The translations under genes and the position numbers were made by a program. A DNA stretch of 64,000 nucleotides from Acidobacteriota bacterium (GTDB lineage Bacteria; Acidobacteriota; Thermoanaerobaculia; Multivoradales; Multivoraceae): positions 1,123,786 to 1,187,785 of the forward strand of contig JAPPCR010000006.1 in NCBI GenBank assembly GCA_028875725.1, read 5' to 3'. Numbering within the stretch: position 1 is the stretch's first letter; each line of letters starts with the position of its first letter. The notes beneath the pieces are model-generated. The model was not told the DNA's origin. It made no database searches and was given only the letters and a program-made list of their open reading frames with translations. Positions 33,992 through 43,461 of the stretch are shown here, one piece after another.

Positions 33992-34363
33992 TTGGGGCTG
34001 ACAGAGGATCTGCTGCGGGCGGTAGATCAGAGCGAGTTTTCAGACCGCGAGCTGTCCCTGCGCGCCACGGGCAATGCGGACGCGATTCGCAACATCCGGC
34101 GGGGCGCCAGGCCGCGGACGGACACGGTCGAGGCTCTCTGTTCGGCTCTCGGGTTGGCGGTCTATCTCGGTCGCGCCCGGCCTCCGCCGCTCGACGAAGC
34201 AGCTCGTAGTTCCCCGGCCCCGGACTCGGCGACGCCCTGTCAGCTCCGCAGCGCGTTTCGGATGGTCGCCGACGGCCTTCGCAGCGTAGGCTTCGAAGTG
34301 CGGGAACCGGGTTCACGCAGAGGCCGCCGGCGCCAGGACTCGCGCCGCACGGCATCGGAGTAG
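33992..34363 (+). CDS. Element repressor, XRE-type helix-turn-helix
   Basis: 123 residues from a TTG, the only acceptable start after the in-frame stop at 33977. The N-terminus (LLRAVDQSEFSDRELSLRATGNADAIRNIRRGARPRTDTVEALCSALGLAVYLG) is an XRE/lambda-repressor-type DNA-binding domain of the kind fused to LexA-like peptidases in phage repressors. Here the second half is short and basic and has no Ser/Lys peptidase dyad, so it is not self-cleaving by sequence. It stands divergent from the early operon between CGGTA-N4-TACCG operators. No ribosome site is present ahead of the TTG. Confidence 0.7.
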   Translation: MGLTEDLLRAVDQSEFSDRELSLRATGNADAIRNIRRGARPRTDTVEALCSALGLAVYLGRARPPPLDEAARSSPAPDSATPCQLRSAFRMVADGLRSVGFEVREPGSRRGRRRQDSRRTASE

Positions 34364-34391
34364 TCAGGGCGATAGAGAAGCCGTAGCTCGG

Positions 34392-34412
34392 CACCTGATC
34401 CGCGATCAGGTG
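34392..34412. terminator. 9-bp hairpin after the repressor gene
   Basis: CACCTGATC and GATCAGGTG pair perfectly around CGC. It lies between the repressor stop and the first late motif; no T-run follows, so it is a terminator or an operator-like dyad. Confidence 0.35.
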
Positions 34413-34427
34413 GGCCGGGCTGAGAAT

Positions 34428-34475
34428 GTGACAAGCGTCGGCCTGTGGGCGTCACGGGCGGCGCGGAGGATCGCC
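34428..34475 (+). promoter_or_regulatory. Late-promoter motif copy 1, adhesin 1
   Basis: GTGACA (34428-34433), 17 bases, GTCACG (34451-34456), 10 bases, AGGATCGCC (34467-34475). The inverted repeat is centred about 36 bp before the predicted start of transcription if GAGGAT is the -10, a position suited to a Mor/C-like activator. Confidence 0.7.
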
Positions 34476-34513
34476 TGCCTGGTCTGTCGAACCACGACAA
34501 GGAGGCACCCACG

Positions 34514-35467
34514 ATGACGATCCTGCGCCCGAACCCCAACGCGAACGTGACGCCGGGCTTCCCCGGTCCGATCTCCCGCCCGTCTCCGCCCTTCGGATTC
34601 CGCCTGGTGGGCGAGGACGACGAGGGGACGCGAGTGCGGTGGTACCCCGCGGTCGATCAGTACGAGGTCCGGATTCGGGAAGACGGCGAGGAGTACGACG
34701 GGACCGTCTTCACGACCTCGGCGTACCACACGTTCCCGGATCTCGAGGTGGGCCAGAAGTACTTCTTCCAGGTTCGGGCGATGAGCGACCTGTCCGGTAC
34801 GAGCGAGTGGTCGGTGGAGATGGAGCTGGAGCCGACGCTGATCACGCTTCCGCCCGACTGCCAGCCTCCGAACCTCACGGGCGGCAAGGTGTTCACCGAG
34901 TCGGGCACGTACGACTGGCCTCATGACGACATGGGCACGGCGATGCTGGTGCTGCGCGGCGGCCAGGGCGGCCAGGGGGGACACGGCGGCGCGTCGGGAA
35001 CGGGCTACGTGAAGTACGAGGGCTACCACGGCCTCACGACCACCTATGGTTCGAGCGGCGCGGCGGGCAAACGCGGAGCGACAGGAAGTCCGACGACCGT
35101 GGCGATTGGAGAGCGCAGCTACGAAGGCGCGGGCGGACGATACGGGGATGGCGGCGCCGGCGGTCGGTCGAACGCCGGCAGTAACAGCGGCGGCACCCAT
35201 GTTCTTGGTCACCCCGGAGACTTCGGCCGCGTGGCCACGCCCGAGTTTCACGTGGTCCACGATCTTTCGAAGGGCGACACCTTCACGATCACCATCGGTG
35301 CTGCTGGTGCTGGCGGCGAAGGCGGGAAGGGCGGCAACAGCGCGGCCACGAACTCGCGCGTCACCAGCTTCGTCCTTGCGGACCCCGAAGGCGAGCATGG
35401 CAGTGCCGGCCCCGCCGGCGAACAGGGCGCGCGAAACGGAACTGTCCAGGTCATTCCGCTGGTTTGA
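34514..35467 (+). CDS. Glycine-rich tail adhesin 1
   Basis: 317 residues from the ATG at 34514 with AAGGAGG upstream. Residues about 25-105 (RLVGEDDEGTRVRWYPAVDQYEVRIREDGEEYD...LEVGQKYFFQVRAMSD) form an Fn3-like domain. Residues about 125-317 are a Gly-rich domain of the type at the ends of phage receptor-binding proteins (VFTESGTYDWPHDDMGTAMLVLRGGQGGQGG ... DLSKGDTFTITIGAAGAGGEGGKGG). It is a likely receptor-binding fibre or tip adhesin. It is a paralogue of 35607-36896, each with its own late-promoter copy. Confidence 0.7.
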   Translation: MTILRPNPNANVTPGFPGPISRPSPPFGFRLVGEDDEGTRVRWYPAVDQYEVRIREDGEEYDGTVFTTSAYHTFPDLEVGQKYFFQVRAMSDLSGTSEWSVEMELEPTLITLPPDCQPPNLTGGKVFTESGTYDWPHDDMGTAMLVLRGGQGGQGGHGGASGTGYVKYEGYHGLTTTYGSSGAAGKRGATGSPTTVAIGERSYEGAGGRYGDGGAGGRSNAGSNSGGTHVLGHPGDFGRVATPEFHVVHDLSKGDTFTITIGAAGAGGEGGKGGNSAATNSRVTSFVLADPEGEHGSAGPAGEQGARNGTVQVIPLV

Positions 35468-35495
35468 CCTTGGGGCTGGTGGCCGCGTCGAGAAT

Positions 35496-35543
35496 GTGAC
35501 AGGCGTTGGCCTCTGAGCGTCACGGCCGGCGCGCAGGATCGCC
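35496..35543 (+). promoter_or_regulatory. Late-promoter motif copy 2, adhesin 2
   Basis: GTGACA (35496-35501), 17 bases, GTCACG (35519-35524), 10 bases, AGGATCGCC (35535-35543). The flanking sequence also matches copy 1 (GAGAAT before it), so the promoter and adhesin unit looks duplicated. Confidence 0.7.
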
Positions 35544-35606
35544 CCAGACCTGGCACGCCGGCAAGCAGCCGTCGGCTGAACGACTGAATCACAGGAAAGG
35601 GAATCC

Positions 35607-36896
<1,290 letters not shown>

Positions 36897-36928
36897 AGCA
36901 GCCGGCGTTCCGATGAGCTTGCGCCGAG

Positions 36929-36957
36929 AAGCCGCCAGCCTTCGGGCTGGCGGCTTT
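36929..36957 (+). terminator. Strong intrinsic terminator after the adhesins
   Basis: GCCGCCAGCC (36931-36940), TTCG loop, GGCTGGCGGC (36945-36954), extended by AA/TT and followed by TTTC. It separates the adhesin unit from the tail operon. Confidence 0.75.
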
Positions 36958-37028
36958 CGCAATTCCGTCCCGGGCCGCGCCACCTGACCAGGCCACACGA
37001 CGCCGACCAGGCGACCCCTTCCCCGAAA

Positions 37029-37076
37029 GTGACACGGACGTGCCACCGGATGTCCCATCGGGCCTGCAGGATCGCC
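37029..37076 (+). promoter_or_regulatory. Late-promoter motif copy 3, tail operon
   Basis: GTGACA (37029-37034), 17 bases, GTCCCA (37052-37057), 10 bases, AGGATCGCC (37068-37076). The second arm is degenerate compared with the other four copies. Confidence 0.65.
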
Positions 37077-37080
37077 GCCG

Positions 37081-37134
37081 ATGACCAAGCGACACTCTTT
37101 CCGGGCGACCTCCCCGGTCGGACGCACGCGATGA
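37081..37134 (+). CDS. 17-residue leader peptide ORF
   Basis: ATG at 37081, five bases after the promoter motif, starts MTKRHSFRATSPVGRTR and stops at TGA overlapping the tail-terminator ATG (ATGA). The same spacing from motif to ATG occurs at 43462 and 29086. It could couple translation into the tail operon from a leaderless mRNA. Too short to judge by composition. Confidence 0.3.
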   Translation: MTKRHSFRATSPVGRTR

Positions 37135-37547
37135 GCATGCGACTCGCAGACTGGGTGGAGCGTCTCCGCTCGCAGACAGACCTGGCGGTTCACGGCGTCT
37201 ACACAACGGCCGCGGTGCAGTCGAGCGCCGACCGCGACACGGCGTTCGTGGCCTACTTCGCGGACGAGGCGCAGCCCTCGACCGTGATCGGCCCGCCGCG
37301 TCAGGAGCACGTCGTGGCGATCTCGGTGCTGCTTCGGGTGCCGGTTCGCCAGGAGGCGAACTCCGAGAGCGTTTCCGGCCTCGAGGCCGTGCGCGACCAG
37401 GTCGACGCCGCTCTGCTCGGCTGGACGCCGCCGGGGGCTACCGGCCCCGTCACGCATCGGAGCGGGAAGGCGCTGGATCGACAGGACGAAGGGGTCGAGT
37501 GGTGGAGAGACATTTACCAGGCGCCGCAACTACGGTCGGCGTCTTGA
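37131..37547 (+). CDS. Tail terminator protein (Gp37/gpU-type)
   Basis: 138 residues from the ATG at 37131 (MSMRLADWVERLRSQTDLAVHGVYTTAAVQSSADRDTAFVAYFADEAQPSTVIGPPRQEHVVAISVLLRV). Size, position directly before the tube protein, and the pattern of N-terminal helix plus beta-strands with TxxxxVxISVLLRVP fit the phage tail-terminator family that caps the tube at its head-proximal end. In a headless particle this protein would form the closed end of the tail. Confidence 0.7.
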   Translation: MSMRLADWVERLRSQTDLAVHGVYTTAAVQSSADRDTAFVAYFADEAQPSTVIGPPRQEHVVAISVLLRVPVRQEANSESVSGLEAVRDQVDAALLGWTPPGATGPVTHRSGKALDRQDEGVEWWRDIYQAPQLRSAS

Positions 37548-37560
37548 CCAGAAGGAGCGA

Positions 37561-38511
37561 ATGATGGCCCTATCGGCAGGACGAAAACTGATCTTGGCGA
37601 AGATCGAAACGACGGCGGGCACCGCGGTGGCGCCGGCGGCGACCGACGCGATCCTCGCGATCGAGCCGACCCTCACACCCCTCGTGGGCGGCACGGTGAG
37701 CCGCGACTTGGTGCGCAGCTTCTACGGCGCCTCGGAGGACTTCCAGGTGGGCTCCCACCAGCAGATCGAGTTCTCGGTGGAACTCGCCGCCTCGGGCACC
37801 GCCGGCACCGCGCCGCAGTTGGGCAAGCTGCTCCTGGCCTGCGGCATGAGCGAGACCGTCACCGAGAGTTCGAAGGTCGAGTACGTACCGGTGAGCAAGG
37901 ACGAGAAGACGCTGACCATCGTCTGCAACTGGGCGGGCCAGCAGCACACGCTGACCGGCTGCCGGGGCACCTGGCAGCTCACGTCGGGCGCCCAGCTCAT
38001 CCCGCGGCTCAAGTTCACCTTCCTGGGCAAGTGGAACGACCCGTCGAGCGTCGCGGCGATCACCGGGGACTACTCGTCCTGGCAGGCGCCGACGCCCGGC
38101 TCCACGACGGACACGCCCACCTTCCAGTTGCACGGCCAGAGCAGTCTGGCCCTGTCGAAGCTGGACCTCGACTACGCCGTCCAGACGGTCCACCGCGAGG
38201 TGATCGGGGCGACCAACGAGGTGATCATCACCGGCCGCCAGCCGGCCGGCTCGATCACCTTCGACGCGCCGACGCTGGCGTCGTTCAACGCCTTCACCAC
38301 CGCGAAGGCCGGCACGACAGGCGCGATGAAGATGGTCCACGGCGGCGCCGACACGGCGGAGAACGCCGGCGACCTGATCGAGATCAACTGCCCGAAGGTC
38401 CAGTTGGTCGACCCGCAGTACGGCGACGAGGAGGGCGTCCTCCAGGTCTCCGCCGGTCTCAAGCTGGCGCCGAACAGCGGCAACGACGAGATCAGGTTCA
38501 CCTTCCGGTAG
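37561..38511 (+). CDS. Major tail tube protein
   Basis: 316 residues; ATG ATG at 37561 with GAAGGAG upstream. The opening (SAGRKLILAKIETTAGTAVAPAATDAILAIEPTLTPLVGGTVSRDLVRSFYGASEDFQVG) and the C-terminal VSAGLKLAPNSGNDEIRFTFR belong to phage tail tube proteins of Mu-like siphophages and lambda gpV-type systems. Many copies would stack to form the tube. It is followed by a hairpin that may reduce read-through, consistent with high production of the tube relative to the later tail genes. Confidence 0.8.
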   Translation: MMALSAGRKLILAKIETTAGTAVAPAATDAILAIEPTLTPLVGGTVSRDLVRSFYGASEDFQVGSHQQIEFSVELAASGTAGTAPQLGKLLLACGMSETVTESSKVEYVPVSKDEKTLTIVCNWAGQQHTLTGCRGTWQLTSGAQLIPRLKFTFLGKWNDPSSVAAITGDYSSWQAPTPGSTTDTPTFQLHGQSSLALSKLDLDYAVQTVHREVIGATNEVIITGRQPAGSITFDAPTLASFNAFTTAKAGTTGAMKMVHGGADTAENAGDLIEINCPKVQLVDPQYGDEEGVLQVSAGLKLAPNSGNDEIRFTFR

Positions 38512-38532
38512 GACCCGAGTTCGCGGTTCGTC

Positions 38533-38572
38533 GGCCCTCCCCTTCCCCCTCGTAACCACCCGGGGGAGGGCC
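38533..38572 (+). terminator. 10-bp hairpin after the tube gene
   Basis: GGCCCTCCCC (38533-38542) pairs with GGGGAGGGCC (38563-38572) around a 20-base loop. No T-run; it could be a partial attenuator or mRNA-end stabiliser. Confidence 0.5.
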
Positions 38573-38612
38573 GGCGGACCGGTTTCGCTCGCAGGAACCA
38601 AGGAGACCGACA

Positions 38613-39029
38613 ATGATGGCATTCAGACTGGCCGACCCCGAGGCGACCTACCCCACGCCGGTGGCGATCGACGTGCCGGCGGCGGACGGAAAGACCGAGA
38701 AGCTCGGCTGCGTTCTGCACTTCCGGCTGCTCGAGGCTTCCGAAGTCCGGGACCTTGCCCTCGAAGGAGACGAGGCGTACCTGGCGGGCATCCTCGCCGG
38801 CTGGGACGAGATCACCGACTTCGACGGCGAGCCGCTCGAGTTCAACGAGAAGAACGTCGAGAAGCTGGCACGGATCGGCTACTTCACTCGTTCCGTCGCC
38901 GAGGCCTACGGCCGCTTCAGCCAGGGCTTGCCGGCAAAAAACTCCGTGGCGCCGCTCGCCACTGGTTCGGCCAGGGGAGCGGCGCGGACGAGACGGAAGA
39001 AGACGCGCGCGCGTTCGGCATCCAGATAG
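38613..39029 (+). CDS. Tail assembly chaperone G
   Basis: 138 residues (MMAFRLADPEATYPTPVAIDVPAADGKTEKLGCVLHFRLLEASEVRDLALEGDEAYLAGILAGWDEITDFDGEPLEFNEKNVEKLARIGYFTRSVAEAYGRF). The WDEITDFDGEPLEFNEKN segment is typical of gpG-like tail chaperones. It is the product of normal decoding past the slippery site at 38936; its last 29 residues are basic and low in sense, as expected when the useful extension lies in the -1 frame. It guides assembly around the tape measure and is absent from the mature tail. Confidence 0.75.
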   Translation: MMAFRLADPEATYPTPVAIDVPAADGKTEKLGCVLHFRLLEASEVRDLALEGDEAYLAGILAGWDEITDFDGEPLEFNEKNVEKLARIGYFTRSVAEAYGRFSQGLPAKNSVAPLATGSARGAARTRRKKTRARSASR

Positions 39030-39304
39030 ATCCGGACTCGCTGCCGCAAGGAAGAGACTTTGATGTTCTGCCCGAAAACTGGGACACGCTGGTTGCGTTC
39101 CTCGCAGCCCAGACGCAGTGGCGGCACGGCCCGAGCGGCCGGCTCGTGGGCCTCGACTACGCCGGCGTCCGCGCCGCGGTACGGGGGCTCGTGGCTGACG
39201 GCCTGGGCAACGCAAGGCAGGGCAGGAGGCTGAGATGGCAGCGCGTGTTCACCGGCCTGCGCGTGATGGAGGCGGCCGTGCTGGAAGAGGCCGGCAAACG
39301 ATGA
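38613..39304 (+). CDS. Tail assembly chaperone GT, made by -1 frameshift
   Basis: A 230-residue fusion formed when the ribosome slips at A AAA AAC (38936-38942). The -1 frame extension (120 codons) has no start of its own and contains FDVLPENWDTLVAFLAAQTQWRHG, GLDYAGVRAAVRGLV and FTGLRVMEAAVLEEAGKR, matching the DUF1799 type of phage tail-chaperone extension. In lambda the G:GT ratio set by this slip is needed for tail assembly. The gene order (tube, G/GT, tape measure) agrees. Confidence 0.8.
38936..38942 (+). other. -1 ribosomal frameshift site A AAA AAC
   Basis: The canonical X XXY YYZ heptamer is in the correct phase with the zero frame (GCA AAA AAC). The zero frame ends at 39029 while the -1 frame stays open to 39304 with clear family sense. 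Confidence 0.8.
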
Positions 39305-39372
39305 GCGGTCGCTGGCGCGCCACACGGCCCGATGCGGCGACTCGCCAACCCGGACGACTGGAGAACTAGGTC

Positions 39373-41484
39373 ATGGCTGGAGAAGAACTGAGAGTCGGCA
39401 TTCGCCTCACCGCGGACGGCAGGGACTTCGTGGGCGCGGTTCGCGAGGCGGCACGGGAGCTCGACAAGCTGAGCCGCGCGGCGAAGAGCGCCAGCGGCGT
39501 GGCCAACGGCTTCGCTACGGCGAATAAGAAGACGGGAGACACGCTGAGGGTCGTGAAGGACACGGCGATCGCCTACGTGGCCACTCAGGCCCTCATTTCC
39601 CTTCAGAACAAGGAGCTTGCGGGGACTGCGGCTGGTGCGATCCAGAATACGTCGGGGCTTGGCGTCGCGTTGCGTGGCGGGGCTACTGCAGCCGGAGTCC
39701 TCCGAGGGGCGATGAGGGTGGCGGCCGTCGCGGTGCGAGGGTTCAGGACGGCACTGGCGTTCTTGACGGGGCCGGCCGGTCTCATCTTGCTCGGCGTGTC
39801 AGCAATCTACGATCTGGTCAGTGCCAACAAAGCGGCCAAGGAGAGCGTCAACGGCCTTCCCGACGACTTCTTCGAGTGGGGAGAGTCGATCGACGAGACC
39901 GCCGAGAAGCTGAAGGAACTCGGAGACGCTCAGAAGCGCGTGCTCGTGCGCGAGCTTGGAAGTGGCATTGAAGAAGCGACGGCGGAGCTCACAGGCGCGA
40001 GAGAGGAAGCGGCAAAGGCGCGTCGAGCTCTTGAAGCTCGGGAGCTGTACGTCAAGGACAACGCGAGGAACCAGGACTACTTGGACAGGATCGACAACGC
40101 TGACGCTGAGGTAGAGCGTCTCGAGAGTGTCGTCTCCAACCTGGAAAGTCGGCTTGCAAACACAAGGAGTGCTCTCGATCCGGGACTCTTGAGTTCGAAG
40201 GACCTGGATGACGCAGCACGGGAAGAAATCGCTCGTTTAGAGAGGGTCGAGGAGGAGAGAAAGCAACGAAGGAACGATGCTGCAGCCTCGCTGCTTCAGG
40301 TGGAGCGCGACCTTCAGACCGACCGAGAGCGGGTCATCGCGGAGTACGAAGAGCGAATCGCTGCACTTGAGCATCCCGATGCCGGTGGCGATGCCGAGCG
40401 AAAGAAGGAGCTTCGGGAGCGTGCTGAGGCCGCCAAGCAGTTGGCGCTGTCCGAGATCGAAGCCGCTGAAGCCGCAGAGCGTGCGGACAAGGAACGAGCT
40501 TCCGGTGTAGCGGCCCTCGAGGCCCTGAAACAGCGCCAGGCTGCTCTTGTCGGAGCGACTGACGCATCGACAGAAGCGCTAGCGCGCGAGACGCGAGCCC
40601 GAGAGATCCGGGAGCAGGCGCGAGCCTTGTACAAGGAGGCCACTCCGGAAGTCATCGAGCAGATCGTGACCGAAACCCTGGCTACGGAGGACTTGGAGGA
40701 GTCGATCCGGAAGCAGAACGAGGCGAGGAAGGAACGCTTCCAGCAGCAGGTGCAGCAGTTGGAGCCTCTACCCGACGTCACCAACGACACGGTCACGGAG
40801 CAGGACTCTGATGCCCTCAAGGGCTACGCGACGGGTGTCGACCAGGTTGCGGCCTCCGTGGAGAGGTACCACGACGCCACGACCGGGGCTGTGCGTGCCG
40901 TGTCCTTCCTGGATGCGGTCAAGGCAGGAACGGAAGGTCTGGCCGCACACAACCGCAAGGCCTTCCGTCTCAATCAGGCAGCCGCGATCGCCCAGGCGGT
41001 TATCGCGACGCACTCGGCCATTGCCGCCGTACTGGGGGACAACACGCTCCAGCCGACGCCGATCCGGTTCGTCTTTGCCGGCCTGATGGCCGCGGCGGGT
41101 GCGGCGCAGATCGCTGCGATCAGGGCCCAGAAACCCCCTCAGGCCTACGCCTACGGCGGCATCGTCGACAGCCCGACGTTCTTCAGCCACCGAGGCGGCC
41201 TCGGCCTCGCCGGCGAGGCCGGTCCGGAGGCCATCCTGCCGCTCAGGCGGTTGAGCTCCGGGCGCCTGGGCGTCGAGGCGGTTGGCGGCCGCGGCGACGT
41301 CATCTTCAGTCCCTCCATCCATGTAACGGTCGAGACCCCGGCCGGTGGCGACGCCCACGGTTTCGGGTCAGAGGTCGGGCTCCGCATCCGGCGCGAGCTG
41401 GAGCCGCTCATCCGCGACGTGATGGTCAACGAACGGCGCCCTGGCGGCGTCCTGAACCCTACGGATCGAGTCCATGCCTACTAA
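39373..41484 (+). CDS. Tape measure protein
   Basis: 703 residues. Features are an N-terminal RLTADGRDFVGAVREAARELDKLSRAAKSA, a hydrophobic part near residues 110-155 (LTGPAGLILLGVSAIYDLV), long coiled coils (about 165-470, rich in E/R/A), and the C-terminal tape-measure ending AYAYGGIVDSPTFFSHRGGLGLAGEAGPEAILPLRRLSSGRLGVEA. At about 0.15 nm per residue it predicts a tail of roughly 100 nm. It is the scaffold that sets tail length and helps membrane penetration. It overlaps the next gene by 11 bases. Confidence 0.88.
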   Translation: MAGEELRVGIRLTADGRDFVGAVREAARELDKLSRAAKSASGVANGFATANKKTGDTLRVVKDTAIAYVATQALISLQNKELAGTAAGAIQNTSGLGVALRGGATAAGVLRGAMRVAAVAVRGFRTALAFLTGPAGLILLGVSAIYDLVSANKAAKESVNGLPDDFFEWGESIDETAEKLKELGDAQKRVLVRELGSGIEEATAELTGAREEAAKARRALEARELYVKDNARNQDYLDRIDNADAEVERLESVVSNLESRLANTRSALDPGLLSSKDLDDAAREEIARLERVEEERKQRRNDAAASLLQVERDLQTDRERVIAEYEERIAALEHPDAGGDAERKKELRERAEAAKQLALSEIEAAEAAERADKERASGVAALEALKQRQAALVGATDASTEALARETRAREIREQARALYKEATPEVIEQIVTETLATEDLEESIRKQNEARKERFQQQVQQLEPLPDVTNDTVTEQDSDALKGYATGVDQVAASVERYHDATTGAVRAVSFLDAVKAGTEGLAAHNRKAFRLNQAAAIAQAVIATHSAIAAVLGDNTLQPTPIRFVFAGLMAAAGAAQIAAIRAQKPPQAYAYGGIVDSPTFFSHRGGLGLAGEAGPEAILPLRRLSSGRLGVEAVGGRGDVIFSPSIHVTVETPAGGDAHGFGSEVGLRIRRELEPLIRDVMVNERRPGGVLNPTDRVHAY

Positions 41485-41821
41485 GAAACTCTCTCTCGCG
41501 GTGAGCAGCGGCTCCGGTGTCCGGCACCAGGTGCGCGTGCTCGAGAAGAAACTTGGCGACGGCTACACGCAGCGCGCAGCTGAGGGCCTGAACAGCGTGA
41601 CGCTGAGGTATGAGGCGGTGTGGACCGGATTGACGCTCGAGGCAACGGCGGACTTGATCAAGTTCTTCCAGGCTCGGGCAGGGACCGAACCCTTCATCGC
41701 GACAGAGCTGCCCCCACCCTTGGAGGACAAGAAGTGGGTCTGCAAGGACTGGTCCGAGGAGTGGGTTTCCGCCGAGCGCCGCAACGTTCGCGCCATGTTC
41801 GAGGAGGACTTCGGCCTGTGA
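41474..41821 (+). CDS. Minor tail protein M
   Basis: 115 residues (KLSLAVSSGSGVRHQVRVLEKKLGDGYTQRAAEGLNSVTLRYEAVWTGLTLEATADLIKFFQARAGTEPF...WVCKDWSEEW). The GDGYTQR and WVCKDW phrases are typical of lambda gpM-like (Phage_min_tail) proteins of the tail tip. The stop overlaps GTG 41818 of a broken copy of gene L. Confidence 0.85.
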   Translation: MPTKKLSLAVSSGSGVRHQVRVLEKKLGDGYTQRAAEGLNSVTLRYEAVWTGLTLEATADLIKFFQARAGTEPFIATELPPPLEDKKWVCKDWSEEWVSAERRNVRAMFEEDFGL

Positions 41822-41940
41822 GTCTCCCGACCAGAAGCGCCTGCACACTGGCGCCGTCGTCGACCTGTTCACAGTGAGTCTTCAAGGCAAGCCCGTCGTC
41901 GTCAAACACTGGACGACGGGCCGCTCCGAGGGCGCGGGCA
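41818..41940 (+). pseudogene. Truncated, frameshifted 5' remnant of minor tail gene L
   Basis: GTG at 41818 overlaps the M stop (GTGA), the normal M-L junction. After about four codons a base is missing; from 41832 the frame reads QKRLHTGAVVDLFTVSLQGKPVVVKHWTTGRSEG, clearly homologous to GPIVDLFTVRYLDDTGRERVERYTTGP of the intact L at 43462. Homology fades near 41940. The remnant lies directly upstream of the cargo gene at 42119, so it records the replacement or insertion event. Bases from 41941 to 42118 have no recognisable gene. Confidence 0.65.
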
Positions 41941-42118
41941 GTGTTCCATGGCTGCCGGCAGTGTCGGAGTGGGCGTCAGTCTATCGCGTATTCCTCATGA
42001 TTATCTGTGTGCTTCTCGCGTGATGCTCGCGATCCGGTGCTGTAGTCTGCACCGAGTGTGATCGAGTGTTGGTTCTTCAGGGTGAATCAGCGGCGGAGCC
42101 GGTAGGGGAGGTTGGTAG

Positions 42119-43276
42119 ATGGGACCGAGCAGACACGGATGGATGATTCTGGGCGGGTGCATGGCTCTGGGAGCTGGCGGTCTTGCGGTGGCGCGGGCGG
42201 AGACCGGGACCGGGCCGCAGGTGATCTCGGCGACGGTCCCTCGCGTCGCAAGCGAGGTTGAAAGGAGTCGTGGCGGAGCAACCCGCTATCAGCACGACGA
42301 TGGCGACTTCCGCCAGGGGAAGTCCGCGGCAGACTCGTGGGTGGCCGAGTACGCTGTGAGATACGTCTTGCGGTCAGGCGGCGCTATTCGCTGGCTGGAG
42401 GCTTGTTTTAGTTTGTACGACATCGCGGCCGTCCAGGACTATGCTTTCGATTTCGTAGTATACTCTGATGAAACAAGGACGATCTGGAACGAGGGCTCCC
42501 AGCAGTACGACAGGGGCAGCCGCCCCGGGGACGTGCTGAGTGGCCCCAGAACGCTGCGGGTACTCCTGCCCTTTCCATCGGAAACTGAGGAGTTCACGTG
42601 CGTCCAGCAGGCGGTGGACGTGCCAGTGTCCGCTGGTTCGATTTGGGTCAGTGTTCGGATGCCCGGCGGGAGCAAGAGGCGACAGATGCGGATTTCCGGC
42701 GCCACCCTTGGGTACGATCTGTACCGTTATGCCCGAGTTGAGGATCCACATTGGCGAGAGCGCTACTTCTATTCGGAACAGAGTGTGATGCGGGCCACCG
42801 AACGGTGGCAGCCTAGCTATCAACGCCGCGCAATCAGCAAGCCGGAGAGCCGGGACTACGCCATCCGCATGGGCGTAGTCCACGAGGGCGGCCCAAGCCT
42901 GCCAGGCGGGCTCTTGCCCGGCATGTACAGCGAATGCCACCCTACGACGACGCCCCTGGTGTTCGACGGCGACTACAAGGTAAGCCTCTGCTACGAAGCC
43001 GCCGGGGGAGAAGCCGGCGAGGCCAAGGGTGGTATTTGGGCGTCCGGCCAGTCGGGGCTCCTTTGGTTCTTCGATCGCGGCAACGCCGAGGTACTAGTCA
43101 AGGTGCTCGACGGTTGTTCCCACAACGACCGGCGGTGGGTGTTCGTGGCGCCGGTGACGGACGTGGCGTTCAACCTCCATGTGACGGACAGCCGCGGCCT
43201 GCTCTGGACGCACCGGAATCGGCTCGGCGTGACGGCGGAGACGCGGGCCGACACGAGCGCCTTTCCTTGCGAATAG
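42119..43276 (+). CDS. Secreted cargo protein with KVxDGC domain inside the tail operon
   Basis: 385 residues; ATG at 42119 with GGGGAGG upstream. The signal peptide is GWMILGGCMALGAGGLAVARA. The N-terminal two thirds (TRYQHDDGDFRQGKSAADSWVAEYAVRYVLR...IRWLEACFSLYD) is a beta-rich domain of unknown type. Residues about 275-385 are one Cys-containing domain (SGLLWFFDRGNAEVLVKVLDGC, RRWVFVAPVTDVAFNLHVTD, DTSAFPCE) like those in host proteins at 3624 and 6960 and in the right-end genes. It is not a tail protein: it interrupts the M-L gene order and has its own export signal. Less G+C-rich upstream DNA also suggests insertion. Confidence 0.7.
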   Translation: MGPSRHGWMILGGCMALGAGGLAVARAETGTGPQVISATVPRVASEVERSRGGATRYQHDDGDFRQGKSAADSWVAEYAVRYVLRSGGAIRWLEACFSLYDIAAVQDYAFDFVVYSDETRTIWNEGSQQYDRGSRPGDVLSGPRTLRVLLPFPSETEEFTCVQQAVDVPVSAGSIWVSVRMPGGSKRRQMRISGATLGYDLYRYARVEDPHWRERYFYSEQSVMRATERWQPSYQRRAISKPESRDYAIRMGVVHEGGPSLPGGLLPGMYSECHPTTTPLVFDGDYKVSLCYEAAGGEAGEAKGGIWASGQSGLLWFFDRGNAEVLVKVLDGCSHNDRRWVFVAPVTDVAFNLHVTDSRGLLWTHRNRLGVTAETRADTSAFPCE

Positions 43277-43310
43277 GCAGGGGGGCCTTCGCGGTCTAGC
43301 TTTGCCCCGT

Positions 43311-43328
43311 CGCTCCCGTCTGGGAGCG
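43311..43328 (+). terminator. 7-bp hairpin after the cargo gene
   Basis: CGCTCCC and GGGAGCG pair around GTCT, 35 bases after the cargo stop. A second short dyad (TTTCCG/CGGAAA) lies at 43392-43409. Weak intrinsic terminator candidates. Confidence 0.4.
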
Positions 43329-43409
43329 AGCTGTTTCCGCGCGTGGGCGCGAACCGCGCCGTCTAGCGGTGTCACGCTGCGGCGGATCGGGTTTCCGCGC
43401 TTACGGAAA

Positions 43410-43457
43410 GTGACGCGAAGGCCACGCCCCGTGTCACGCCCGGCCGGCAGGATCACC
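43410..43457 (+). promoter_or_regulatory. Late-promoter motif copy 4, L-K-IJ operon
   Basis: GTGACG (43410-43415), 17 bases, GTCACG (43433-43438), 10 bases, AGGATCACC (43449-43457); the ATG of L follows after four bases. It re-starts late transcription downstream of the cargo gene. Confidence 0.7.
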
Positions 43458-43461
43458 GCCG

